Source: SG8-4 sp964598225 (GTDB lineage Bacteria > Planctomycetota > Phycisphaerae > Sedimentisphaerales > Anaerobacaceae). Taken from it: a stretch of 64,000 bases of DNA. The notes beneath the pieces were generated by a model. That model was not told the origin of the DNA and ran no database searches. It saw nothing but the letters and a program-made list of their open reading frames with translations. Location: assembly GCA_964598225.1 (NCBI GenBank), contig CAZRBG010000003.1:62001-126000 (forward strand), read 5' to 3'. This document shows positions 16,927-24,323 of this stretch, one piece after another (positions within the stretch are counted from its first letter, which is position 1; every line of letters begins with the position of its first letter). The position numbers and the translations under genes were made by a program.

Positions 16927-17871
16927 CTAACTCACATGCATGGCTTTTTTTACCTCAGCTTTCATCTTCTCCAGGCCGGTCTTGGCAACCTTCAGGGGAT
17001 CCTGGTTCCAATATTTCGGATTGAACAGCTCCAGCGACAACACCGCTTTGCTGCCGTTTGCGATCATATCGCGAAGTATCTGTGTAATAGGCGCGATGCC
17101 GTCTCCCGGCATTACGCGATCCCGGTCGCTGATAGTCTCTCGCGGCGGATCGGCCGGATAGTCATTCATGTGGAAAACCTGAACCGTGTGGGCGCTAAAC
17201 TGTTTGTAGCCGTGAAAGTCGGAGCCGCCTTTATAGGTATGATACACGTCGGGCAGATAACACGCCTTCGGATGCCCGCTTTCGATCACAACAAGCATCG
17301 CCTCTCCCAGCCGGTGGAGATTCGCGGATGGGCCCCAGGTTTCGAGCTGTGGCACCACACCCATCTCATCACCCAACTCCAATATCGCACGATACCTTTC
17401 GGCCGCTTCCATTAAGTCCAGCCCCGGCTTCCTGGTCGCCCCGGCCGGCGGTGCGGCGATGCGTTTGCCGCCAATCTGAGCCAGAAGGTCCATGGCACGC
17501 TTGACCTGCTCCACACCCTTTTGACGTTCGGCATCGTCGTCGACTATCCATCGTGAGAAATCAATCGCGCTTTCGACCGTTACCCCGGAATCTTCGAGCC
17601 GCCTGCGGATATCCTTCAAACTGCCTCCATTGGCGGCGTAGTCTCTGACTTTTCCGACCCAGGGTTCGATGCCGGTGTACCCGGCCTTGGCGGCGATTTC
17701 TATCTCCTTGTCCAGGCTGAGTTTCTGTCCGCGAATAGTGCTTGTGTTGAGGCAGTAAGTAAACGGCTCTCGGGTTTGGCCCGAATTTTCAGATGCGACG
17801 GACGCTGCCGCACCGGCCATGGCAGCGCCGGCACCGACAATGAATACTCGGCGGGATATATCGCTTTTCAT
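16927..17871 (-). CDS. Tat-exported sugar phosphate isomerase/epimerase-like TIM-barrel protein
   Basis: 314 residues; ATG at 17871 chosen because ggag lies 6 nt upstream. A twin-arginine signal (SRRVFIVGAGAAMAG) precedes an AP-endonuclease-2/xylose-isomerase-like barrel: LSLDKEIEIAAKAGYTGIEPW, later PQLETWG, CYLPDVYHTYKGG, QVFHMNDYPA and SLELFNPKYW. The Glu, Asp/His, His and Glu in these strand ends form the usual metal site. Such enzymes are abundant in planctomycetes and act on unusual sugars; the substrate is unknown. It follows the DUF1805 gene by 46 nt. Confidence 0.82.
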   Translation of the reverse strand: MKSDISRRVFIVGAGAAMAGAAASVASENSGQTREPFTYCLNTSTIRGQKLSLDKEIEIAAKAGYTGIEPWVGKVRDYAANGGSLKDIRRRLEDSGVTVESAIDFSRWIVDDDAERQKGVEQVKRAMDLLAQIGGKRIAAPPAGATRKPGLDLMEAAERYRAILELGDEMGVVPQLETWGPSANLHRLGEAMLVVIESGHPKACYLPDVYHTYKGGSDFHGYKQFSAHTVQVFHMNDYPADPPRETISDRDRVMPGDGIAPITQILRDMIANGSKAVLSLELFNPKYWNQDPLKVAKTGLEKMKAEVKKAMHVS

Positions 17872-17917
17872 AGTCATCTCCACTTTATACCGGAAAATTT
17901 GCCTAACTCATGCTTCG

Positions 17918-18226
17918 TCAGGCAATGAGTGCGAAAGCTTCTTTTACATCCATTCCTTCGGTGATCCCAAGGTTCCGGGCTTTGTCGTTTGCTTTCGTTA
18001 CGGCACGGTCGGCGAAACGCTCCAGAGTGCCTATCGGATTGTCGGGAGTGCTCTCGACCAGCGCTGCGGCTACGCCGTAGCGTTCGCAGGCATCGACGTC
18101 GATAGCCGGGCAGGCCAGAAAACCTTTCGTTCCGGTCACCAAAAGAATGTTGAAGCCGTCCCACTTGGTCTGAACGCCCTCCACGGAACCGTTGGGCGTG
18201 TCGTAAGTCTTTTTTAGAACTTCCAT
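17918..18226 (-). CDS. DUF1805 (YunC-like) domain protein
   Basis: 102 residues with a gaggtgg Shine-Dalgarno 6 nt before the ATG. The order of strands (FNILLVTGTKGFLACPAIDVDACERYG, AAALVEST, IGTLERFADRAVTKANDKARNLGI) matches DUF1805, whose members often have a Cys in the conserved GFLACPA segment. Function is unknown. It is the first gene of the minus-strand group that runs down to the XRE/S24 regulator. Confidence 0.72.
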   Translation of the reverse strand: MEVLKKTYDTPNGSVEGVQTKWDGFNILLVTGTKGFLACPAIDVDACERYGVAAALVESTPDNPIGTLERFADRAVTKANDKARNLGITEGMDVKEAFALIA

Positions 18227-18326
18227 TATCGTCCACCTCTATAGCAGCATTTGTGATGAATTACATCAAAGATATGTGTTTAGCCAGGCCTTTAATTTGC
18301 GACCAGCGGTGTCATTCCTGCGCGAT

Positions 18327-18396
18327 TGTCATTCCTGCGAAGGCAGGAATCCATTTGTTCTCGAGCATCTGGATTCCTGCCTTCGCAGGAATGACA
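18327..18396. repeat. Perfect 26-bp inverted repeat (TGTCATTCC-type element)
   Basis: Left arm 18327-18352 (tgtcattcctgcgaaggcag...) is the exact reverse complement of right arm 18371-18396, with an 18-nt loop. A partial extra copy of the left end lies at 18310-18322. There is no T-run on either side, so it is not a standard terminator. Its ends resemble those of the 8390-8500 element. The remaining sequence of 18227-18553 shows no gene. Confidence 0.85.
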
Positions 18397-18553
18397 GCTC
18401 ACATGGGTGGCGGCCTCATCGACGATTGTCGTTTATCACCGATGGGGCTGGCTATTTCCACGCTAAACACATACAATCTTCGTAGGGGGGATTTTGATAG
18501 AAATGAGGCGGCAAGTCAAGGGTCATTTCAAATGTGCCGCGGCCCGGACTTTG

Positions 18554-19234
18554 TTATCTCGGCTCGATCACGCGCTGATCTTTGAAAACTCTTCCGCTGA
18601 GATAGTCGGTGAACGCAACTTTAGCCGTCAGTGGCTCGTCAAAGTCCTCCACCTTGTCGGATATGTCGAACGTCAGCCTGTAGTTGACCGCCAGAATCGT
18701 CTTGAACCAGACTTTCTTGAGTTCCTCGGGCGGAACGTTCCACTCACCGAGCAGGGCCTGCTGCTCGGGATTATTGAGATTCCACAACTGTACGTTCATC
18801 GAGCCGGTCGCCTTTACTCCGTCGCCTTCCTTATCATACGGCGTTACATAGACGATGAGCGTCTCCCTCTTGCCGTCATCGTCTTTGTCAAAAAAACCGG
18901 AAAGCCTGCCCAGCTTTATCCTCTCGACGTTGTACATATTCTCGAGTCTGGCGTCTTCCGGCAGGCCCGAGAGCGTCTGCAGTTGTTCCTTCAACTGCTT
19001 ATTTTCTTGTTTAGATTGCTCGATCTTTTCCTTTAACTGCGCCTTTTCCTCGGTTAATTCCTCGATCCTCAAGGTTAACTCGGTGCCTTTATTCTCCTGC
19101 TGACAACCCACGGCAAAGAAAATCAAAAAGCAAGAAGTGAAAAGCAAAGTCGATAAAGTTATCATCGCAGGGCGATGAATCCGCAACTCCGGTTCTTGGC
19201 ACTTGCTTTCGGATTCCCGGCGTGAGGTGTTCAT
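18554..19234 (-). CDS. Lipoprotein with coiled-coil segment
   Basis: 226 residues. After a basic N-region, ITLSTLLFTSCFLIFFAVGC ends in a lipobox with Cys44. A strongly predicted coiled coil follows (about 50-90, ELTLRIEELTEEKAQLKEKI...), then a globular domain with an acidic FFDKDDDGKRETL loop that looks calcium-like. Start and stop overlap with clpP as TAATG, so translation is coupled. No family recognised. A role in envelope proteostasis is only suggested by the neighbours. Confidence 0.68.
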   Translation of the reverse strand: MNTSRRESESKCQEPELRIHRPAMITLSTLLFTSCFLIFFAVGCQQENKGTELTLRIEELTEEKAQLKEKIEQSKQENKQLKEQLQTLSGLPEDARLENMYNVERIKLGRLSGFFDKDDDGKRETLIVYVTPYDKEGDGVKATGSMNVQLWNLNNPEQQALLGEWNVPPEELKKVWFKTILAVNYRLTFDISDKVEDFDEPLTAKVAFTDYLSGRVFKDQRVIEPR

Positions 19235-19881
19235 TATTCCTGCTCCTGTTGCTCCTGCTGTTCAGGCTCCCTTACGATTTCTGGTGCTTTCTGCAGCACC
19301 CTGTCGGCCAGGCCGTATTCGATCGCCTCGGCGGCGTTCAGCCAGAGATTGCGGTCGCAGTCTTTTTCGACTTTTTCGGCCGACTGTCCCGTATGCTTGG
19401 CCAGTAGCTCATACAGAGCGCCGCGAAGCCGCAATATCTCCTGGGCTTCTATATCAAGGTCTGTAGCAGGGCCGATCAATTGTCCGGTGATCAACGGCTG
19501 GTGCAAAAGGATCCTGTTATTGGCCAGGAGGAAGCGCTTTTCGGCATTGCCCCCGGCCAGAAGGACTGCGCCCATGCTCGCAGCCTGCCCGACACAATAA
19601 GTGGCTACGTCGCAGCGCAAAAACTGCATTGTGTCATAGACCGCAAGCCCGGCCGTGATCGAGCCGCCCGGCGAGTTTATATAGAAGTGAATATCCTTCT
19701 TGGCGTCCTCATTGCTCAAAAACAGCATCTGGGCAATGATCAGGTTGGCGGCTGTATCGTCAACCTGTCCGCCGAGAAAGACTATCCTGTCCTTCAGCAG
19801 TCTGGAGTAAATATCGTAGGCACGCTCACTTCGGCCGCTTTTCTCAATTACAATCGGCACCAAATTCTGATTAACGCTCAT
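19234..19881 (-). CDS. clpP: ClpP-family protease subunit with Asn in place of catalytic Asp
   Basis: 215 residues. Clear ClpP fold: SRLLKDRIVFLGGQVDD, YINSPGGSITAGLAVYDTM, Ser102 in GQAASMGAVLL, and His127 in NRILLHQPL. At the third triad position the usual D-R-D reads D-R-N (Asn178 in DRNLWLN), giving Ser-His-Asn. The tail is Glu/Gln-rich. Asn at this position is known in one of the two ClpP paralogs of Listeria, which works in a mixed ClpP1P2 complex. The second clpP lies directly upstream with a complete triad, so a mixed tetradecamer partnered by ClpX or ClpC is the natural inference. Confidence 0.88.
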   Translation of the reverse strand: MSVNQNLVPIVIEKSGRSERAYDIYSRLLKDRIVFLGGQVDDTAANLIIAQMLFLSNEDAKKDIHFYINSPGGSITAGLAVYDTMQFLRCDVATYCVGQAASMGAVLLAGGNAEKRFLLANNRILLHQPLITGQLIGPATDLDIEAQEILRLRGALYELLAKHTGQSAEKVEKDCDRNLWLNAAEAIEYGLADRVLQKAPEIVREPEQQEQQEQE

Positions 19882-19909
19882 TTCTCAGGTTCCCCGAATA
19901 TTCTGAAAT

Positions 19910-19980
19910 CTCACGTTTCAAATCCCAAATCCCAGGTCTCAAATCTCAAGTTTCAGATCTCTAATTTCAAATCTGAGACC
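19910..19980. repeat. AT-rich degenerate repeat of aaatctcaaatct type
   Basis: Runs of caaatcccaaatcc, caaatctcaag and tttcaaatctgag between the two clpP genes. The same word family recurs at 43738-43800, 44988-45168, 45379-45411 and 45705-45750. It is a low-complexity dispersed repeat of unknown origin. Confidence 0.7.
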
Positions 19981-20705
19981 TACTTATCTTTCTTTCCTTT
20001 ACTCTCTTTCTCTTTCTCTTTCTCTTTCTCTTTGCCTTTCTCTTTCTCATCCTCGTGCAGCACTTCATCGATGATCCCGTATTCATGGGCCTCGTCGGCA
20101 GTCAGGTACCTGTCTCTTTCGGTCTCTGCAATAATCTTTTCTTTGGTTTGTCCCGTATGCCTGGCGAGGATATCGCTTATCATCTTCTTTGCTTTTAGAA
20201 TCTCTTCGGCCTGAATCTGGATGTCGGCGGCCTGGCCGCTGACGCCCCCCCAGGGCTGGTGCAGCATAACCTTGGCATGCGGCAGGGCGTGTCTCTTGCC
20301 TTTTTCGCCCGCCGCGAGAATTATCGCCGCTCCCGATTGTGCCCGGCCGATACAATAGGTGGCGATAGGCGCGCTGACAAAACACATGGTATCGTAAATA
20401 GCCATCGTATCGTCAACGCTGCCGCCGGGGGAGTTTATATACAGGCTGATCTCACTGCCGCGCTTGAGATTGTCGAGGTACAGCATCTTCATGATTACCT
20501 CAGCCGCCCTGGCATAAGATATCTCCCCTATCAGAAAAACGATCCGGTTCTCGAGCAGCATATCGTCGAGGCTCATCTGACGATAGCGCTGATACTGTAT
20601 TGGGCTGTACTGGTCGTACGGACCGGTGTCGCTCGGTTTCACTGGGTTTCGAGCTGCAAAACGGGGATCCTGTGCGATTTCTTGTGCACGATGTTCTATA
20701 GACAT
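19980..20705 (-). CDS. clpP: ClpP-family protease subunit with complete triad and KE-repeat tail
   Basis: 241 residues. Ser124 in GRAQSGAAIIL, His149 in KVMLHQPWGG and Asp198 in TERDRYLTADEA form the full Ser-His-Asp triad. The N-terminus is extended by about 45 residues relative to short ClpPs. The C-terminus ends in a charged low-complexity tail encoded by a hexanucleotide repeat (KEKEKEKEKE). It sits between tig and the Ser-His-Asn clpP on one strand, which supports a two-subunit ClpP protease. Confidence 0.9.
   Translation of the reverse strand: MSIEHRAQEIAQDPRFAARNPVKPSDTGPYDQYSPIQYQRYRQMSLDDMLLENRIVFLIGEISYARAAEVIMKMLYLDNLKRGSEISLYINSPGGSVDDTMAIYDTMCFVSAPIATYCIGRAQSGAAIILAAGEKGKRHALPHAKVMLHQPWGGVSGQAADIQIQAEEILKAKKMISDILARHTGQTKEKIIAETERDRYLTADEAHEYGIIDEVLHEDEKEKGKEKEKEKEKESKGKKDK
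20004..20050. repeat. Hexanucleotide microsatellite in clpP
   Basis: Repeated ctttct units (plus strand) encode Lys-Glu pairs on the minus strand. The unit is a multiple of three, so slippage would change tail length without breaking the frame. Confidence 0.75.
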
Positions 20706-20742
20706 TCATTAATCCCTTAATAAGAATCTTTGACTTGTATTG

Positions 20743-22245
20743 TCAGGATTTATCTTCTTTTGTTTTGGCGGATTTTTCGCCTTTTTTCTTGGTTTTCTTA
20801 TCCTTCTTAGGCTTCTTTTCCGTCACATTAGCCGTTTCGAGCAGCTTGGCAATGCATTTGTTCTGGCGCACTTCCAGCTTGAACTGAGCCAGTGAACCGT
20901 CGCGCTCCATCTGCTCTCTCATCTTCTCCGGGCGCTGCCCCCTTTGCATCGCCAACTGAGCGATTTGCCCGTTGATTTCCTCCTCGGTTACACTGACGTC
21001 CAGCTCATCGGCAACTTTGTCCATGATAAAGAACGTTTTCAACTGCTTCTCGGCCTGCTGCTCGCTGCCGGCCTGAAGCTGCTCCAACTGCTCTTCCACC
21101 TGCTCGCGGGATAGGCCGCGCATAATCAGGTTGGTGTACTGTCTTTGCAGAACCATGTTCGCCTGTTCGCCGACGATATCCAGAGGCAGCTCGAAGTCCG
21201 TGTTGTCGAGCAGATACTCGTAAATCTGCTCGGTCATCTCGGTGCGGCCCTGCTGTTCGAGCCGGCTTTGAAGCATGTCCTGGATTCTTTCGCGAAGCTC
21301 CTGCTCGTCTTCCACGCCGACCTGACTGAAAAGGTTTTCGTCCAGTTCGCCGGGTTTGAGCCATTTGATGTCTTTTATGTCAATTTTGATATTCACTTTC
21401 TTGCCGCGATATTCTTCCCGGAAGAAGGTTTTGGGTACTTCAATAGTGGTTTCTTTCGTCTCGCCGACCTTGGCGCCGACGAGCAACTCATCGAGATTCT
21501 CGACGGGGACCGCTCCGACAAAGCCGTTAGGCCGAACGTAAATCTCGGTATTGTCCAGCTTTTCATCCTCTTCAACGTCCTCGACGTCGAGAATCACGTC
21601 GGCTACAATCTGGTCCTCAGCCTCGGCCGCTTCATCCTCGTCTCGCGGTGTCCAAACGCCTGAGAGCCGCTGCATCTGCTCGACCTCTCTGTCGATCTGC
21701 TCGTCGGTCACCTCGAGTTTTGTCTTGGTCACCGGGATACCCTCGAGCGGGGGCAACTCGAATTCCGGCCGCACTTCGACCTCGAAATCGAATCTCAGGG
21801 GGCCGGATTCAGGCAGCTCGATATCCTCAAAATCGATGTCGGGCTCGCCTAACGTCTGGAGGTCGTTGTCCTTGACCGCCGATTCGCTCGCCTCGGCGAG
21901 AAGTTTGAGCTTTACCTGCTCGCCCACCTCTTTACCGAATCGTTTCTCCAAAAGCCGCCGCGGCGCCCGGCCTTTCCGGAAGCCCGGCATCTGGGCCTCT
22001 TTCGCCAGATCCTCGAACTGCTCATCGGTTGCTTCCTTTATTGCCTCTTGAGGTATCTCAATGACGACTTTCTTCTTGCAGGGCCCGGCGTCCTCTATCG
22101 TAACTTTATTCTGAGGCCCCTCGGATTCGTTCTCTTGCCCGGCCGCCTCGACTTTCTCTTCCTCGGCAGCCTCGTTTTTCACTTCTTCTTCCGTCGCCCT
22201 GGACTTCTTATCCTCGACAGCTTCGGACTTTTTCTCTTCAGCCAT
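20743..22245 (-). CDS. tig: Trigger factor
   Basis: 500 residues from the ATG at 22245 (gggag upstream). An unusual acidic extension (about 1-45) precedes the ribosome-binding domain, whose signature PGFRKGRAPRRLLEKRFG is complete. The PPIase-like domain (about 155-245, LPPLEGIPVTKTKLEV...) is degenerate, and the helical chaperone domain follows. The C-terminus is a lysine-rich tail absent from E. coli Tig. It is a ribosome-associated nascent-chain chaperone. The order tig-clpP is conserved in many bacteria; here a second clpP follows and no clpX is in the window. Confidence 0.92.
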   Translation of the reverse strand: MAEEKKSEAVEDKKSRATEEEVKNEAAEEEKVEAAGQENESEGPQNKVTIEDAGPCKKKVVIEIPQEAIKEATDEQFEDLAKEAQMPGFRKGRAPRRLLEKRFGKEVGEQVKLKLLAEASESAVKDNDLQTLGEPDIDFEDIELPESGPLRFDFEVEVRPEFELPPLEGIPVTKTKLEVTDEQIDREVEQMQRLSGVWTPRDEDEAAEAEDQIVADVILDVEDVEEDEKLDNTEIYVRPNGFVGAVPVENLDELLVGAKVGETKETTIEVPKTFFREEYRGKKVNIKIDIKDIKWLKPGELDENLFSQVGVEDEQELRERIQDMLQSRLEQQGRTEMTEQIYEYLLDNTDFELPLDIVGEQANMVLQRQYTNLIMRGLSREQVEEQLEQLQAGSEQQAEKQLKTFFIMDKVADELDVSVTEEEINGQIAQLAMQRGQRPEKMREQMERDGSLAQFKLEVRQNKCIAKLLETANVTEKKPKKDKKTKKKGEKSAKTKEDKS

Positions 22246-22511
22246 TCTCGTACTCCCGGTTTTTTCCAAACAAAAAAGGCCTCAGGGAAACACCGCGATG
22301 CATCCGAACGCCCTCAACCGCGTCCGGAGCCGCCGTATCCCTTAGCCCGGTCTTCGCTATTTCAATCCGGCCGCCATCGGCTCAGGTCCGACGGATACCG
22401 AACCTAAACGTATCGGAGACCAACGCCAAACTACATCGAGCCGGTAACTCGCCGATACTATTGCCAGCACACAGGGCATAAATACCCTATGCCGTTGCGT
22501 CCATGCTCAAA

Positions 22512-22583
22512 AGCGGGCGATGAGATTTGAACTCACGACATTCACGTTGGCAACGTGACGCTCTACCACTGAGCTACGCCCGC
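22512..22583 (-). tRNA. tRNA-Gly (anticodon GCC)
   Basis: On the minus strand the sequence folds as a 72-nt tRNA: acceptor GCGGGCG/CGCCCGC, D-arm TAGCTCAGTGGTAGAGC, anticodon loop TTGCCAA flanked by CACG/CGTG, T-arm GTGAGTTCAAATCTCAT. Discriminator base is U; no CCA is encoded. It lies between tig and the efflux operon, in a 499-bp interval with no other gene. Confidence 0.95.
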
Positions 22584-22744
22584 ATACACATAGTGCTGAG
22601 TATAATAACTGTTTTTTTTCCTGCAAGCAGTTTTTTCAGGAAAATTTGTGATTTATGCCGGCAAACTCACTCTGGAGAGAGAGCCACGCAAATAATTCCA
22701 CAGACACACACGAGAAGAAAGGAAGATAGAGCGCCCGGACTCGC

Positions 22745-24310
22745 TCAGTCTGAGGTGCTATTTTCCAGTTTCTGTGTCCCGGAGATTGCTTGAGTAGGTG
22801 GTTGTCCCAGCGCCGTGTAAAGGCGAAGTTGAGCCTTGTTGTAATCGATCACGGTTTCGAGGTAAAGCCTGCGCGTGGTCCCGAGCGACTGAATGGCCTG
22901 AAGAACCTCGATGGGCAGGCCCTGTTTTTCGTAGATCCGGGCGCGATTCAATTCTAACGAGCGCGATGCCCGCTTAACGGCCGAAGCACTCGAAGAAATC
23001 TGCTTTTGCAAGGATTTAACCCGTGCGTGCGTCCGGGCTATCTCGGAAGTGATGCGGTCAATAGTTCCGAGCCGCTGAAGCCGGGCTTGCCGATATACCG
23101 AGCGCTGCTCGCGGGTGCGTGCTTCGTCGTCGAAATTGAACTGCCAGTAAATCATCGCATGATAGTCGGAGCGACCGCCGGAATCGTCCTGAAACGATGA
23201 CCCTCCGCTGAAACTCCCCGCGCTGAAGTTGAGACCGACTTTCGGTATCAACGGCCCGTATTTTGCCTGCCTGAATCGCTCATAATCACGATCGATCTGA
23301 GCCTGCCGCTGCTTCACTTCCGGGTGATTAACCAGCGCAGTGTCGATTAGATCGCTCAACGTCCGATCCTCGGCGACGATGTGGATCGGCACGATGTCTT
23401 TGTCGGACGGGTTCAGTTGAATCTTCGCATCGAGATGAAGCAGCTCGGCCAGACGAGCGGATCGAACTTGAAACTCTTCGCGCGCCTTCTGCAACTCTCT
23501 TCTTCGCAGCAGCTCTTCCACCGCCGCTCGTTCGGCGTCCGACTCGAGGCCCTCACCGGTTTCTGCGAAATCCCGGGTCAACTTCGCAAGATATGACGCA
23601 TTTTCGAGCGTTTCCTCTGCGATGGCGAGTCCCGCCTTTGTCTCAACCAAATTGTAGTAGGCGATCGAAACATCAAGCAGAACCTTGTTCGTGACAGCGC
23701 GAGCGCCGGCCTTTGCAGCTCGTGCGTTTTGCCTGGCGGCCAGGGGCTCAAAGAAGGCAGCCGCAATGTCTGTTGTCACGGCAACACCGGGGACTTTAGG
23801 TGTGCCCGATCCTACCGGGCCGACGCCTAAGCCGGTGTATCCGGAGGAGCGGTTTACATTGAAAACGTCGCCCTCGGTTGCCTGAAGCTCGCCCTCGTGC
23901 TTATAGTATCCGGTTCCGACGGCAATGCTCGGCAGCAACAGGGCCTCGGATTGATCGACCTGAGCGGACGCCTCGGTAATTTTTTCCGTCGCTATGGCAA
24001 CCTTATAGTTCTGCGCGCTGGCTAAGCGCAGGGCGGTGGGAAGATCGATCTTATAGCGTTTGGGCTCTTGGTTTGCAGATTCTTCGTTCGTCAAGGAAGG
24101 TGAACTTTGGGCGAAATTATCGTCCGGAGTTGTTGGCTGTTTTTTTTCTTCGGGCGCCCGGGCGGAGGACCAAAGCTCAGAGTCAGGTAAATGTGCGAGT
24201 GTGTCGGCTGTGCCGTTATCCCGGGTAGAACACCCGGCAATGACAAAACAAACGAGAGAAACCGTTAATGTCCGACCAATTGCTGTGACAGCAAAGCTAA
24301 GTAGTTTCAT
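22745..24310 (-). CDS. Outer-membrane efflux channel (TolC/OprM family lipoprotein)
   Basis: 521 residues. A lipoprotein signal (lipobox VIAGC, about residue 27) is followed by an outer membrane efflux protein repeat pair: YKIDLPTALRLASAQNYKVAIATEKI in the first half and the helical hairpins with LAELLHLDAKIQLNPSD and VKQRQAQIDRDYERFRQAKYGPLIPKVGLNF in the second. It forms the trimeric exit duct for the RND pump. Its start is 13 nt after the pump gene stop. Confidence 0.88.
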   Translation of the reverse strand: MKLLSFAVTAIGRTLTVSLVCFVIAGCSTRDNGTADTLAHLPDSELWSSARAPEEKKQPTTPDDNFAQSSPSLTNEESANQEPKRYKIDLPTALRLASAQNYKVAIATEKITEASAQVDQSEALLLPSIAVGTGYYKHEGELQATEGDVFNVNRSSGYTGLGVGPVGSGTPKVPGVAVTTDIAAAFFEPLAARQNARAAKAGARAVTNKVLLDVSIAYYNLVETKAGLAIAEETLENASYLAKLTRDFAETGEGLESDAERAAVEELLRRRELQKAREEFQVRSARLAELLHLDAKIQLNPSDKDIVPIHIVAEDRTLSDLIDTALVNHPEVKQRQAQIDRDYERFRQAKYGPLIPKVGLNFSAGSFSGGSSFQDDSGGRSDYHAMIYWQFNFDDEARTREQRSVYRQARLQRLGTIDRITSEIARTHARVKSLQKQISSSASAVKRASRSLELNRARIYEKQGLPIEVLQAIQSLGTTRRLYLETVIDYNKAQLRLYTALGQPPTQAISGTQKLENSTSD

Positions 24311-24323
24311 GCGATGTTTTTCC

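Noticed and set aside
18327..18396. 26-bp inverted repeat as a terminator
   Set aside because: No T-run on either strand, and it is more than 140 bp past the nearest gene end on the minus strand.
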